A DNA stretch of 64,000 nt, from the NCBI RefSeq assembly GCF_036711975.1, contig NC_091976.1:16058001-16122000 (forward strand), written 5' to 3'. A model generated the notes under the pieces. It was not told where the DNA came from, did no database searches, and saw only the letters and a list, made by a program, of their open reading frames with translations. The stretch's first letter is position 1; each line of letters starts with the position of its first letter. This DNA is from Onthophagus taurus. Lineage: Eukaryota; Arthropoda; Insecta; Coleoptera; Scarabaeidae. A program made the position numbers and the translations under genes. Below, piece after piece: positions 1-10,891 of this stretch.

Positions 1-1289
1 TGTCCATACGTGACTATTGCCGAAAACGACCGTGCACACAACGTATACTGCGAGGGTTAAACTCCGGATGCGGTGTCATCCCTTGCACACACAATCGTTT
101 ACGTGCGTTTGTGTACGTGCGTGTCTCTCGGTTAATTTGATTTACCTACTTGATTACATAACATAGATACAAGACCATGTAAATATTGTAAATGTACTAT
201 AAGCAAATTTTCTCTTTACTTACAATTGACAGCTATTTAACAAATGGAACAACCAAATAATAATTAAATACAAAAGATAAATTCGTATCAATTAAAAGCC
301 CAATTTACTAAAAACTACTTTAAAACCTTCCATTAACAGTCACATCGTTGACGTTTAACTGCATTTTTCAAATTAATAGATATAATTTTGGCAAACGCAG
401 TTATAAACTATTTTGGCAGATACATGTCTCAGTTAATCCATCTCAGATAAAAAAGACACCAAAAGACTCATAACATTTGTTATTATATATTTAATTTTTT
501 TCGCTTCTTTGGTACAACAGTATGTGAAGTTCTACAAACACTCACTAGATGGAAGGATCATCATGGAAAGATGTGTTAAAGATCCTAAAAAAAAATTCTA
601 TTTCGTACGTCCTCTTGAAGATCAAGATAAAAATAGAACAGAATAGTTGAAAGAAAACGTTAAGCTAAATTCCTACAAATGGATCTTTAGTGTCTTATAA
701 TGAAGCAAAGACAGCAAAATGAACCAGACATGAAAAATTCTACTTTTAGATTTGGTTCGTGATTTTGAACTATAGCTCTAGCGACTAATGTTCGTTTAAG
801 TAGTGCTAATTTAGATAACGAGTTATTTTCTTTACTCAACATTTTTATATGCAGAATTCAATGAGTATATGTAATATGTACCACCTACAGTTTGAAGATT
901 TATAGGTAAACATGAAAGAATCTTGTGAAATCATGGCATTACTATTATAAAGCAATATATCCTGTGTAGAAGGAATAAATGCAATCTTTCAAGTTGATAG
1001 AAGAAGATGAGGTAAGGAGTTGAAGCAGAAATTTTTAAAAAACGTTATAACTGAACCTTGTTACAAGTTACTTAGGTATTTCAATTATTTTACGTCATAA
1101 TAATTATCATTATAAGTTTATGGATGTAACACTTAGGAACTACTAACACTTTACTTTTAAAATCGTTTATTAAAAGTAACTTATAAAACTTCTTATAACT
1201 ACGTCTGAACTCTATTGTTAACATAACCTTAGCTAATGACTAATGACAGTCATCGTTCTTTGCCTTACTACTAGATGGCGTAACCATAT
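1..1289. other. AT-rich spacer, no gene recognised
   Basis: I see no conserved protein motif, RNA gene or clear repeat here. The first ~130 bases have alternating purine-pyrimidine GTGCGT/GTACGTG runs; the rest is AT-rich with stops in all frames. Confidence 0.6.
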
Positions 1290-1975
1290 ATGGATTTTAT
1301 TAGCAGATGACTTGAAACTGCTAATGGAAGACTAGATATTGTTTGCAGAAGACTACGTGTTCTTTGTTAAAGGGTAAATACTGCTTGCAAAAAATTAGAT
1401 ATTGTTAGTAGATGACTGCTAATAAAACAGTAGATAATGCTTGCGGAAGACTGCTTACTCTTTGCTGAAGAGTAGATACCGCCAGCAACAGACTAGATAC
1501 AGCCGCAGAAGACTACTTGTTCTTTGTTGAAGAGTAGATACTATTAGTAGCAGGCTAGACACTACTTGCAGACTTATGTGCAATATGCACTATGCAAAGG
1601 AAAATTTCTGATAAAAATTAATAGACTCGCTAATATTTGCGGAAGATTGCTATTGCTTGTAGAAGACTAAATGCTACTGGTAGGATAGACTAGACACTGC
1701 TAATGGAAGACTAGATGCTGCTTGCTGTTGCCTAGATAATGCTAAAGAAATACTGATTATTGCTTACAGAAAACTAGATATTGTTAGTAGATACCTAGAT
1801 ACCCACTCGATTACTTATTTGATTATGATAATGAAAATCTAGATATTATTTGAAAAAGCTAGATTTGTTAGCAGATGTCTATATTCTTTTAATTTCAACA
1901 GTAGATACCGCTTGCAGAAGATTACTTATTCTTTGCTGAAGAGTAGATACTGATAGCAAAAGACTAGATATAATA
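1290..1975. repeat. Degenerate minisatellite built from GACTAGATACTGCTTGCAGAA-like units
   Basis: The motif GAAGACTAGATA and variants (AGTAGATACTG, GACTAGATATTG, CTTGCAGAAGACTA, TTCTTTGCTGAAGAGTAG) recur many times at irregular spacing of roughly 20 to 60 bases across about 700 bases. Units are diverged, so no exact period can be stated. The Tc1 element that follows is inserted at the right edge, directly after one more GACTAGATATA unit. Confidence 0.7.
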
Positions 1976-3102
1976 AAGGAAAATTGCAACACCTACAATT
2001 TGTTGAACGATTTTATTGAAATTTTCGTCAACGATATCTTTCGTTAGAACAAACAAACGATTAAAATTTGAATAAAATCTAGCTAGTAGTTTGGTTCTTT
2101 TTTTGTTTTTTCCTTTTTCCATTGCTCGTCGTGTAAACCGAAATGTTACAACGGTATTGAGATGTTGGTCCAAATGGTCCAAGCAGGATGTGAGGTGTAG
2201 GACCCAGAATGTCAATGTCACCTGTTTATCGCCTGTTAAGGTCTTATGGACTACGTTCATATCGTCCATTTTTATGTCTTCCTCTTACACCACTTCACCG
2301 TCTACGCAGGCTAGAATGGAGCAACAAAAGAGCGAATTAGGCGCAAGAATTGCATCGAATTGTGTTTTGTTTAGTGACGAGTCCCGATTTTGCTTGTGGG
2401 CCCATGATGGTTGTAGGAGGGTCAGACGGATGCGTGGAGAGCGTAAAAACCCAACATGTTTTGTGGAACGCAACACAGCCCTCACACAAGGAGTGATGAT
2501 ATGGGGTGCAATATGTTACCGTAGCAGGTCACCCTTGGTCTTCATTGATGGCAACTAAAACGCCGTTCTTATATTGCCAATGTGCTAGAACCCGTTGCGC
2601 TTCCATATCTTCAGGGGCTGGAAAATCCCATTTTCCAACAGGATAATGAGCGCCCTCATACGGCAAGGGCTACAACACGTATTTTGGAAGAAGTTAACAT
2701 TGCCGTCCTCCCATGGCCTGCTCGGTCGCCTGATTTGTCATTGAACCACCCATTGAACATGTATGGGATGAGATCGGTAGGCGAGTGGCTAATTGACCAC
2801 ACTCTCTAGATAACTTACACGATCTCCGGCTACGGATTCAAGAAGCTTGGGTTGATATACTACAGGCTATTCTACAGGATATACTATAGATCACTTGATT
2901 GATAGCATGCCACACCGTCTAAATGAGTGCATTACAAATCGTGGCGGAGCAACTCGTTATTGAAAAAAAACTTTTTAGTTTTTGTTCTTTTGTTTTCAAA
3001 TTTTAATCGTTTTTTTGTTCTAATGAAAGACATCGTTGACGAAAATTACAATAAAATCGTTCAATAAATTCAAGGTGTTGCAATTTTTATGAAAGTCAGT
3101 AT
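1969..3102 (+). mobile_element. Tc1-family DNA transposon with ~90-bp terminal inverted repeats, defective
   Basis: The left end (1981-2073) and right end (2995-3096) are inverted copies of each other. Both contain ATTGCAACACC, then GAACGATTTTATTG, TTTTCGTCAACGAT and TTAGAACAAA. The right end finishes at GAAAGTCAGTA followed by TATA, consistent with the TA target duplication of the Tc1/mariner superfamily. The outermost bases of the left end have diverged, so its exact border is uncertain. At about 1.1 kb it is shorter than intact Tc1 elements (usually about 1.6 kb) because the N-terminal DNA-binding half of the transposase is largely missing. Confidence 0.88.
2100..2963 (+). pseudogene. Tc1-like DDE transposase, N-terminally deleted and frameshifted
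   Basis: Tc1 transposases bind the terminal repeats and cut and paste the element through a DDE active site in an RNase H fold. The reading starts with a helix-turn-helix remnant (TTVLRCW), then jumps to the catalytic core: VLFSDESRFCLW carries the first Asp (about 2370-2400), and QGVMIWGAI follows. After a stop near 2558 comes IFQQDNERPHTA with the second Asp (about 2627-2665), then the family signature WPARSPDLS. An 8-base insertion near 2745 shifts the frame just before the segment that would carry the third acidic residue (IEHVWDE, still readable in the next frame). The C-terminal LIDSMPHRL motif is readable near 2905-2930. At least three lesions make it inactive. Confidence 0.88.
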
Positions 3103-3684
3103 ATAATAAATCAAAAATATCATTTCTACTTTTAATATTAAATAAGCTCGTTTGAATCTGCTTTTGTGGGGATGTTTGACAACGTAAAGTTTAAGATTTG
3201 AGATAACTATAGAAGTGCCGATAAGTAGCCTTCATTTAGTTTTGATGTGTATTTTGTATATCGTTTCAAAATGCGAAATTATCTATCTTATTATCTACCA
3301 TATTGATAGGTTACAGCTTGAATGATGCCGATGAGGTAACGGGATGACTTTACTTTGGAATAATATTGGGCCAAACTACTAACACTGATAAATAATACTG
3401 GCAGAACTATTGCAATAACTAAAAATTCGACATAAATTACTACAGAAAAATAAGTATACTGGCAAAAGTTATTTTTGCAGAACCACCAATATTGACCCAA
3501 AAGTTTTTGCAAAAGGCCAGAATACAGACACCGATAAATAGTGAAGATCAAATGTATGCAGAAGGAGAAGAACAGTTCACAAATAAGGAACTTTGAATTT
3601 TCTGTACTAAAACATGAACTTGTTTGAAAACACACTTCTGTTAACAGAGGAAACTGAAAGGAAGGTTTCTGCCAAAAGAGTAGG
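3103..3684. other. AT-rich spacer with a short dispersed duplication
   Basis: No gene is recognised. Bases about 3480-3526 (ACCAATATTGACCCAAAAG to AGAATAC) recur in diverged form at about 4285-4335, on the other side of the Tc1 scrap. GAAGGAGAAGAA is also shared (3560 and 4231). The two Tc1-flanking segments may be pieces of one older repeat. Confidence 0.45.
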
Positions 3685-3687
3685 ACG

Positions 3688-4040
3688 TACAACGATACGT
3701 AGATGAGGTGCTACGGTCCGTTGTGCTTCCCTACGTTCGGCGGCTCCCAGGTCTGCTATACATGCACGACAACGTACGACAGCACATCGGGCGTGTTGTA
3801 CAGACCTTTGTGGAAGAGCACCGTATACGAATGCTTCCATGGCTAGCTCGGTTTCCGCATCTGAATCCGATCAAACATGTTTGGGAAATGACTGGTCGGA
3901 GACTTCTACGTTATCCGGCTTCCTCGGCTAACGTTGAGGAGCTATGGAGGCGAGTTGAGGTGGCATGGTTGGCCATCTCTCTTGCTACAATACAGCGACT
4001 TATTGACTCCATGCCACGTCGTGTAGCGATGGTACGCTAA
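3688..4040 (+). pseudogene. C-terminal third of a second Tc1-like transposase
   Basis: The reading YVDEVLRSVVLPYVRR, MHDNVRQHIGRVVQTF, LPWLARFPHLNPIKHVWE and RLIDSMPRRVAMV matches the C-terminal half of Tc1 transposases. In intact relatives the second Asp lies in HDNARPH and the third acidic residue in NPIEHVWD. Here MHDN keeps the Asp, but NPIKHVWE has Lys in place of the catalytic Glu. It is 5' truncated, with no terminal repeat seen. Protein similarity to the element at 1.97-3.10 kb is clear, but the two are different families at the DNA level. Confidence 0.85.
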
Positions 4041-4770
4041 GCTCACGGGGGATAGGGATCTCGCTCTTGATGTTTCTCCTCCCAGCAGAGTTGTGCCGCT
4101 CTCCATGTAAGAGTAAGTTACACTACTTTAGTACTACTTCCATACCAAATTTTATTGCGCTAGACACACGCGTTCAGATTATACAGGGTGTGCTCGTGAA
4201 TTATTTCCAACAGTGTATAAGTGTTGGTAGAAGGAGAAGAATAGTTGGCAATAACAAAGAACCCGGACAGGAGTTTTTGCATATTTCAAAGTCACCAATA
4301 TTGATCCAAAAGTGTTTACAAAAAGACTAGAATACTAAATGTGTTCCTATAAAACCGGGCTTTTTAATTACTCATGCATTTAAAAATATGTAAATAAATA
4401 TTTACATAAGAATTATCTCATGCTTAATTTACTTAGCAACACTCAAATTTTTAAAAATATCATAACGTATTCATTATCTATATTAAGACTATTATCGTCA
4501 CATCATCTTGGTTTTATCAGCTTTTCACATATTCTCACCCATTATTTACATCAAATATAAATCATACGTGTGCATTTTGAATACGAGGAAAAGTTACCAA
4601 ATACGGTGTATATAAGATTATTCAGTGTATAGAATATACAGAATGACTCAACATTAACACTATCCCACGAATATGATTTACAATTCAAAATACATAACCA
4701 GTATCTGAGCAATACTATTTTTTGAAATTTTGCACGCCAGAATTAACACCTTGCATTATAAAAATAACTA
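4041..4770. other. AT-rich spacer
   Basis: No gene is recognised. TATACAGGGTG at about 4178-4188 resembles the ends of common insect DNA elements but no partner end was found. From 4340 onward it is simple AT-rich sequence. Confidence 0.5.
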
Positions 4771-5041
4771 TTCGACCAGTTTCAATAATGTTATTGGTAT
4801 CCTCAGAAGCCTACTATCAAATGTGAGCGAAATTGAGAATTGAGGCAGCCGTATTTATTCCGTTTAATTTCGTGAAAGGTTTATTATCCACACTGGTTAT
4901 GTCCATTAAACTAACACAAATTTGTTTGTTACAAAATTAATATGTTAAAATAGTCTCTCAACCAGTTTCATCAATGTTATTGTCATGTTTAGAAGTCTAC
5001 ACATAGCCAATACGGATAATAACCCTTTCATGGAATTAAAC
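4771..5041 (-). repeat. Tandem ~186-bp repeat pair with hammerhead-like cores and an inverted repeat
   Basis: ACCAGTTTCA..AATGTTATTG followed by AGAAG..CTAC occurs at 4775 and again at 4961, a spacing of about 186 bases. Between and after them, 4861-4902 and 4996-5041 are inverted copies of each other (one strand reads GTTTAATT..GTGAAAGG..TATTATCC, the other GGATAATAACCCTTTCA..AATTAAAC). Tandem short repeats carrying hammerhead-like cores are a known feature of Penelope-like retroelement termini and related retrozymes, so I infer a decayed terminus of that kind. Confidence 0.5.
4774..4809 (-). ncRNA. Hammerhead-ribozyme-like core
   Basis: On the minus strand the order is CTGAGGA (4806-4800), a self-complementary CAATAACATTATTG, GAAA (4783-4780), then CTGGTC (4779-4774). 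This matches the hammerhead plan CUGANGA / stem II / GAAA / minimal stem III / GUC. Stem I is weak here. The second copy around 4961-4990 has lost the CUGANGA box. It may be a fossil; activity cannot be judged from the sequence. Confidence 0.45.
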
Positions 5042-5474
5042 ACTGTAAAATACAGTTAATCCGAGCGAACGCGAAAGTTATCTATAACAAGAGATGTAGG
5101 AATGGGGAAATTCGATTAGGGAACTAACCTCATATTAGAACGGCCACTCAATAGTTTTGAATCACTGAATATACTTAAATATTTTGCTATCCTTGTTTAT
5201 TCAGAATACCTTTAGTACTAACTCTTACAATGCGTATTATGTAACTCGTTATTTTTTGTTGAACTTATCTACGTACATCTAATGAAAAGTAAACTGCTGC
5301 AAATGGTTATAATATTAGTAAACAACCAAAATTATTTTAATTTAATGAATTTCTTTTTTGCACCTACAAAAACATAAACGTTATATTGGTGATATCAAAC
5401 TGTACTGAAAACGCTGAGACGCAGATGCGATTATTTTATTGTAAGAGTTTTGTTTAAATTTCTGGGAAGAATTG
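5042..5474. other. AT-rich spacer
   Basis: Nothing recognisable on either strand. Confidence 0.5.
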
Positions 5475-5640
5475 TTATGTAAAACCTGAAATTCCAAACA
5501 ACACAAATAATTTATAACCCCGCATGTGAAGTTTTTGGGGAATACGTTGTTTCATGTAATGACAAGCTTTCGTTGAACACATTTGCTCATAAAGGATGTA
5601 TATCGTATCGATATTTCTACACACCCTGCATTCGTGATAT
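5475..5640 (-). pseudogene. piggyBac-like transposase fragment
   Basis: The minus-strand reading YEQMCSTKACHYMKQRIPQK then GYKLFVLFGISGF matches the segment of piggyBac transposases around the first catalytic Asp, which in relatives reads DEQM..F.GR..K.Y.P.KP.K.G.KL. Here the Asp position is Tyr (LYEQM), so this copy is dead. The frame stays open upstream to 5768 but that part has only Asn/Lys/Glu-rich sequence and no recognised homology. No TTAA or inverted ends were found. It is a different lineage from the piggyBac pieces at 51.2 and 61.3 kb. Confidence 0.7.
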
Positions 5641-6303
5641 AGCAAGCGTTGGAACCGTATTGTATGGATTATTTCTTCGATTACGTTGTTCTTTTCTTTA
5701 TTACTTTCGTTCTTGTTTTCGTTGTGTATTATTTCTTTATTTGTTATTATTTTGACATATTTACCCATATAATCTCCTTATATCACCTAAGTATTCTATA
5801 ACAAATTAAATTAGTAATGGAAGTAGAAGAACTTTTTCCAGTCACAGGGAAAAGTATGATCAAAGAAAACTTTAATGGGAGAGGAAGTTATGAATGAAAA
5901 AGTTAATGAAAAATTGGTTTCTGACTTTTAACTATTCCATCTTTGAGAAAGATTCAATTCCGAAATCTATGATGACAATGAAAAAAGTGGCAATAAAAAA
6001 AAAACAATATAAAATTTCTGGTAATTACCTTAAGTATTCTGTCAGTTGAAAATCAAAATATAAGGTTCACGGTTCGAATGTTTAAGAAAATAATGCTGCG
6101 TTAAAAATATTTTGTAACAAAAATCAGAAAACTTCCAATTCCTGATTGTTCTTTCTACTAATACCTACTTGTGGAACTTATTAAATTATGACATTGTATA
6201 TAGAGGCGTCCAATCTAGGGATTCTGATGGGAGCTGATGATATATAATCAAAAGAAAATATATCTAAAATTTTCTGGAATAACTGCAATAGTGAAATATT
6301 CGA
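5641..6303. other. AT-rich spacer
   Basis: No gene is recognised. Bases 5641-5768 continue an open minus-strand frame of low complexity that may be the upstream part of the piggyBac scrap. Confidence 0.4.
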
Positions 6304-6495
6304 AAAGTTATGTAGGAAATTCGACGCGCACTTCGAACACTTCGAACTTGTTTCTGAAGAAGGTTGCAACATGGCATCCGAAACGTCAAACATATTTTCA
6401 AAAAACGCTCGGCTTAACCCGAAAGTTTCTAGTTTTAGGTCTAGTATTAGTTCTACTGATAGTGCTAGTGTTAGTTCTAGTTTTAGTTTAATTAA
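6304..6495 (+). repeat. Detached Penelope-like terminus fused to a satellite-like segment
   Basis: The segment GTTTCTGAAGAAGGTTGC, then GGCATCCGAAACGTCAAA, is nearly identical to the sequence downstream of the Penelope ORF at 18268-18310 (minus strand). It continues with CGGCTTAACCCGAAAG, TTTCTAGTTTTAGGTC and CTGATAGTGCTAG. These match the flank of the 11.1-13.1 kb satellite monomer (GTTTCTAGTTCTAGGTC, CAGTGCTAG). It therefore links the Penelope tail with the satellite in one continuous stretch. Confidence 0.75.
6349..6392 (+). ncRNA. Hammerhead-ribozyme-like motif in a Penelope tail
   Basis: CTGAAGA (6354-6360) fits the CUGANGA core. A hairpin follows: GGTTGC (6362-6367) pairs with GCATCC (6374-6379) except for one U-U, with a 6-base loop. 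Then come GAAA (6380-6383) and CGTC (6384-6387). TGTTT just before the core pairs perfectly with AAACA just after the cleavage position, giving stem I. There is an unpaired A between the core and stem II, and stem III has no loop in the monomer. In Penelope elements such motifs are known to act best as dimers. Confidence 0.6.
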
Positions 6496-7208
6496 CACCG
6501 GCCGTGAAAGCCTTTGTACTTATACTATGTAGGAAAATTAACTAAAGAAACGTCTACAGCGTTGAACACAAGATTTATATAGAATAAGCATTTGTTAGCC
6601 AATTCTTCATAAATATAAAGATTATAACATACTGGTGTGACCCAAACGGTTAGTCAACTTTTAAAATATGTACAAGGTTTCGGTCGCAACTAGGCATTCA
6701 TAGCCTTCCTCTACACAATCATTCAAAAACATATGTTTGATATTTGTCGGCATTTAAGGACAATATCTATCCTCTTGTATTGACCAATTATGCCACTACT
6801 TCTCAAGTCAAGTAGTCAAGTAGTCAAGATCGCCTAGGTATCAAATAAAGTTAACCACTAGTGTAACTTGGTTCATTTTGTAGTACAACTTTACTTTTCA
6901 GGTTCACCTTTCTAGCATCCAGGTCAATAACATTATCCATAAACATCTTAAGATAAATGTACGCTTTTCTGCTCATCGGAATTTTGGCATGTCTTACCTC
7001 AGCCAATGTTTGCAACCTCAGTTCTACTATAAAGTTATATCCGAAAGTCCCCTATGTCTGATATTCACTAGGTGTAGCCGAAACAAGTTTTGCGTGATCG
7101 GGCCATATTCAGTTAAGACGACACATGCATGTAAAGCAATTTTGCACCACTCAGATTACTGGTATCACTTGGTGGACAAAAACAGGTAAGTGGTCCGTCC
7201 ATTAGCAG

Positions 7209-7345
7209 TTCCGATCATCTGTTATGGTATTTACGCAGTATCTTCTCAGTCATCAACCTTCTTTTTTACCTGTTTGTATGTAACTCATGTTTGTGGAATT
7301 GAACTCTAGCCCGAACTCCCGCCAGTACATGTAGCACATCGTCCT
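7209..7345. repeat. Direct repeat, copy 1 of 2
   Basis: TTCCGATCATCTGTTAT, ACGCAGTATCTTCTCAG, TTTGTGGAATTGAACTC and CAGTACATGTA follow one another here and again at 8229-8366 with modest divergence. The distance between copies is 1,020 bases. The parent family is not recognised. Confidence 0.75.
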
Positions 7346-8228
7346 TCATACTGGCATCATTGCTAATAGTATTGTTCTCTGGAGGGCGGACAATTTTCTT
7401 ATAAAGTGCACAATATTTGTCCTCCTTGCTCACTCCTGGTGTGTGTGTAATTTCAAGACAAACTGTGTATAATGACTCCTCGCATGAGACCTTCGATAAT
7501 ATATAATAACTCGCTCCTTATCATGACCTTCACCTTACTTACTATTGACGTTATTTTGTTTCTTATTCCAGTTGGCGCATAAATAATATTTTATCAGTTA
7601 ACATGAAGGCTAGGCGCTCTTGTTTTTTTTAACCATGGCACTACAGTTATTATTAGTCCGTGTCCCTTTTCTTAATCACTGTTTTTCTATCTCCATTATC
7701 AAGGTGCAGCAGCGTATGCGGTCGTATTTATTGACACCACCACCTTATTTGAAATCTTCTTTGTTGATCTGGTTTTTAAAGGTCCGGCAACGTTTGAAAA
7801 CATGTCTAAGATATATTTTATTTTGTTATATTTACTTTTTCTTATAGAATTGCCAACAGATCGCCTGTCCTTAGTCCTCTCTCAAAGCCAAATGGATCTA
7901 TTACAACCCAATCCTTTAATTATGTACCCGAACTAGATCCTGGTTATTTAACATCTTGCCTGCTGTATCCCTCCATCTCATTGTCTTCACATCATTTGTT
8001 ACAATTATCTGGATTATAAATATTTTGTGGTTTTACCTTCTTCATTACCAATCTATACACTAGATCCGAAAGGTCCTTCCCATTGCTCTCCAAAATTTAG
8101 CTTTGCCAGCTAATCTTTCTAGTCTTTCCCATCTGCGAGGAGGCATAGCCCTGAACATACATTATTTTGGTGTTACTTTCGTGACTATTCAATGCAATAC
8201 CATCGGAAACCATTTATGCAATAAATGG

Positions 8229-8366
8229 TTCCGATCATCTGTTATAGCATCTACGCAGTATCTTCTCAGTCATCAACTGCCTCCATCTTTACCTGATTAC
8301 ATGTAACTCGTGTTTGTGGAATTGAACTCTAGCCAAGCATCCCACCAGTACATGTAAAATGTCGTA
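8229..8366. repeat. Direct repeat, copy 2 of 2
   Basis: Same block order as at 7209-7345, with small indels in the centre. Confidence 0.75.
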
Positions 8367-8937
8367 CTTTTTTTTGTCGGTCTAATTTTTTCCTCAATTT
8401 ATTTTTTTGTTGGTGTAATGTCCAATCTATACACTAGACCTTTCTGAATCTGTCCTTCGCTTTATCCTGTAATGTGTCTATGGTGACGTCTCAAACTTTA
8501 CTGTCTAAAGTGAGGTCGTACGTCGATGTTGTATCCATATTTATATTCGACTCAACATTCAACGTAAAATATAGCCAAACAACATGCAAATCATTCACCA
8601 ACATACATTTTTGCAGCTTTAGTTGCTTGTTTTCATAAATCTATTATTCTTAACACTAAATTTTTGTTATTCATGGTCTAATGCACGCTTCTTAACTTCA
8701 ACATTGCAAAAACATAATATCCTTGAATGTTTACATTCTTTCTTACTTTCTATGACCACCCTTACTGTTTTTGCAATCAGCTAACACTTATTGCCAGAGT
8801 TACCAAATCTAGGGACTTGTTCCGAATGTATGATGGATTATGTTTGTATGAAAACATTTTTTTTTTGGCAACTTACAAGATCAGAACTTATCATTACCTC
8901 AAGATCAAATGGCTTCATTTGATCATTTGAAGTGCCG

Positions 8938-9245
8938 GTCCTTTTTGGGCAGTGCTAAGTTTCAAGAAAATCTGAATTTCATAGAAAAATCATCTTCAAC
9001 GATGAAGGTCATTTTTGGGTTAATGGCTTTGTCAATAAGCGTAATATGCGTTATTGGACTGCAATACACCCACTTGTGTTTCAAGAGATTCCATTATAAC
9101 TGCAAGTAACCAGGTGATGTTAATTTCATACCGGTATATGTGATATGTTGTTTCAATGAGATGGTGCTACATGCCACACAGCTGGTCAAATCTCAAATTC
9201 TCGTGTACTGATTTGGTCAAATGGTAACAAGCCAACAGCGTTAGA
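8938..9245 (+). pseudogene. Mariner-superfamily transposase fragment
   Basis: The reading KIIFNDEGHFWVNGFVNKRN, then RYWT, at about 8980-9060 matches the block around the first catalytic Asp in a family whose members read FSDEAHF.LNGYVNKQN. After stops and a shift, DGATCHTA at about 9162-9185 matches the second Asp block (QDGAT.HTA). Both Asp codons are kept, though the frame is broken at least twice. No third acidic block or inverted ends were found. It is distinct from the Tc1 remnants at 2-4 kb. Confidence 0.72.
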
Positions 9246-10891
9246 GCCAACCTCTATTGTTATGTTTATGCTATCCCTGCATTTTCCTTCCACTCTAGTT
9301 ATTACCTTCGTGGAGTCGTTGTAGTGTTTCTTCTCTATTTCTTTACTCCTAACATGTATGTATGCATTACTACATCCAATGGGGCATCAAAAACTTGCAG
9401 TCAGTTCAATAAGTTAGGTCATAACCTTCTTGCCCAGACTTTTGATTTAATTTTTAATTTTTACTTCTCAAACTTCACGCATTCTTAACTGTGAGTGTAT
9501 AATTTATCCACGGTAGTTCAATTAGATAGTTATTAGATGGATAAGTTTTGGCCGGCTACCAATAAAGATTTTGCGCAAGATTTTGTGCAAGATTTTGGCA
9601 CTAAAATATCGCATGAGTATTAGGAATTAGGAATCGGAGTGGGTATTGTTCTTGAATTTCCAAGTTTTTCATATCCATATCTTTTTGAAAACACACTTTC
9701 AGCGCTCATCTCTAGAATTCGGACGTCATCGAATTAAGGGGAGACTCAGATCTTCTATGTTACGTTTTTTATTACCTCATTTATTCATAATAATATTACT
9801 TTTACCCAAACGAAAAGTTGGTTATTGAACAATGAGGAAGTGCATCGTGAGAATTATGAATGGCAGTCATAAAACTTTTTATTTCTTCAAGTTATTGGTA
9901 ACTTTGTAGTTCTACGAAATAGCGACACCGTAAATGAAACCAAGACCTTAACCACCATTATAAATGCAATTATACAAACTTGATTAAATACATATTTATT
10001 TTGTGTAAACATTTTGATCTAAGTTGATATGTCATAAATAGTTAGTCTCATTTCGTTTTAATAATTATAATATTAAATAAGTATAATTTCAGTGTTTATT
10101 GTTTCGTAAAATTAAATTTATGAGGACAAATTTATTGTAGTTGTCTCCAAGGAAATGGTTATAAAAGATACTTTAAAAGTGTCAAGGGTAGTAGAAAGAA
10201 ATCGTTTTAAATAAGAAAAGCTGTCGCAGTATTTCATAATAATAATTAAGTTATAACGGATAAGTTACGCGGTCCCTATCTTAAATCCGAGGTTGAAGTT
10301 GAGAGAAGCGAATTTCTAAATTTCTGCCGTGCGAGGCAGAAAGAAGCGAAGAGAAAAAAAAAACGACCACACGGCTTAATTTAGTTGGCGCTCGGTTGGT
10401 CCTAAAACAGTCGCCCAGTGTTAGGGCTTCTTTTTCCTTATCCTTTTTTTTTGGGGGTCCTTAGTTTTTTTTTGCCCGACGGTGGTGGTGGGGTAGAATT
10501 GCCAAACTTAAGCAAACAGACACCGTTATTAAATTTCTTGCGATCATTGTGACGTGCCTCTTACTCTCATGGGACATGAAAGTCGAAATTAGTTCCAGTA
10601 AATAAGACATATCTTTCTCACTAACGTACCTTTCGAAATCAATCTAATTGTTATTTGAGCGAAATTTGACAGTTTGACATGAATTTTCATCCAAACTCAA
10701 TCTAATACGAATGAACTAGTACACAAAATGGATAATTAGCGAGAGTAATTACCTAATAATTAGAGCCGGTAATGTGCTCGAGGGAAATTACACGACCTGT
10801 CAGACATATTAGCTAGGGTTTACGAGTAAATTTCACTCTAGTGGTATACAGGGTGACGAGATTTTAAGAATATTAAATTTATATCCAAGTA
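9246..10891. other. Spacer; GC-richer from 10260
   Basis: No gene is recognised. From about 10260 to 10560 the sequence is GC-richer with poly-T/poly-A tracts. Bases 10218-10290 share a block with 14004-14090 (see repeat entries). TATACAGGGTG at about 10848 resembles an insect DNA-element end, without a partner. Confidence 0.5.
10218..10290. repeat. Short duplicated segment, copy 1
   Basis: AAAGCTGTCGCAGTATTT, CATAATAATAATTAAG and, further on, CTTAAATCCGAG recur in the same order at 14004-14090. The two copies flank the pogo-like element with its satellite. Confidence 0.6.

Larger units (their letters stand above)
6496..8929. other. AT-rich spacer containing one dispersed direct repeat
   Basis: No protein family is recognised in either strand. 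The only structure is the direct repeat pair listed separately (7209-7345 and 8229-8366) and a second small pair, CCAATCTATACACTAGA, at about 8049 and 8422. These suggest fragments of one old repeated element. Confidence 0.45.
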
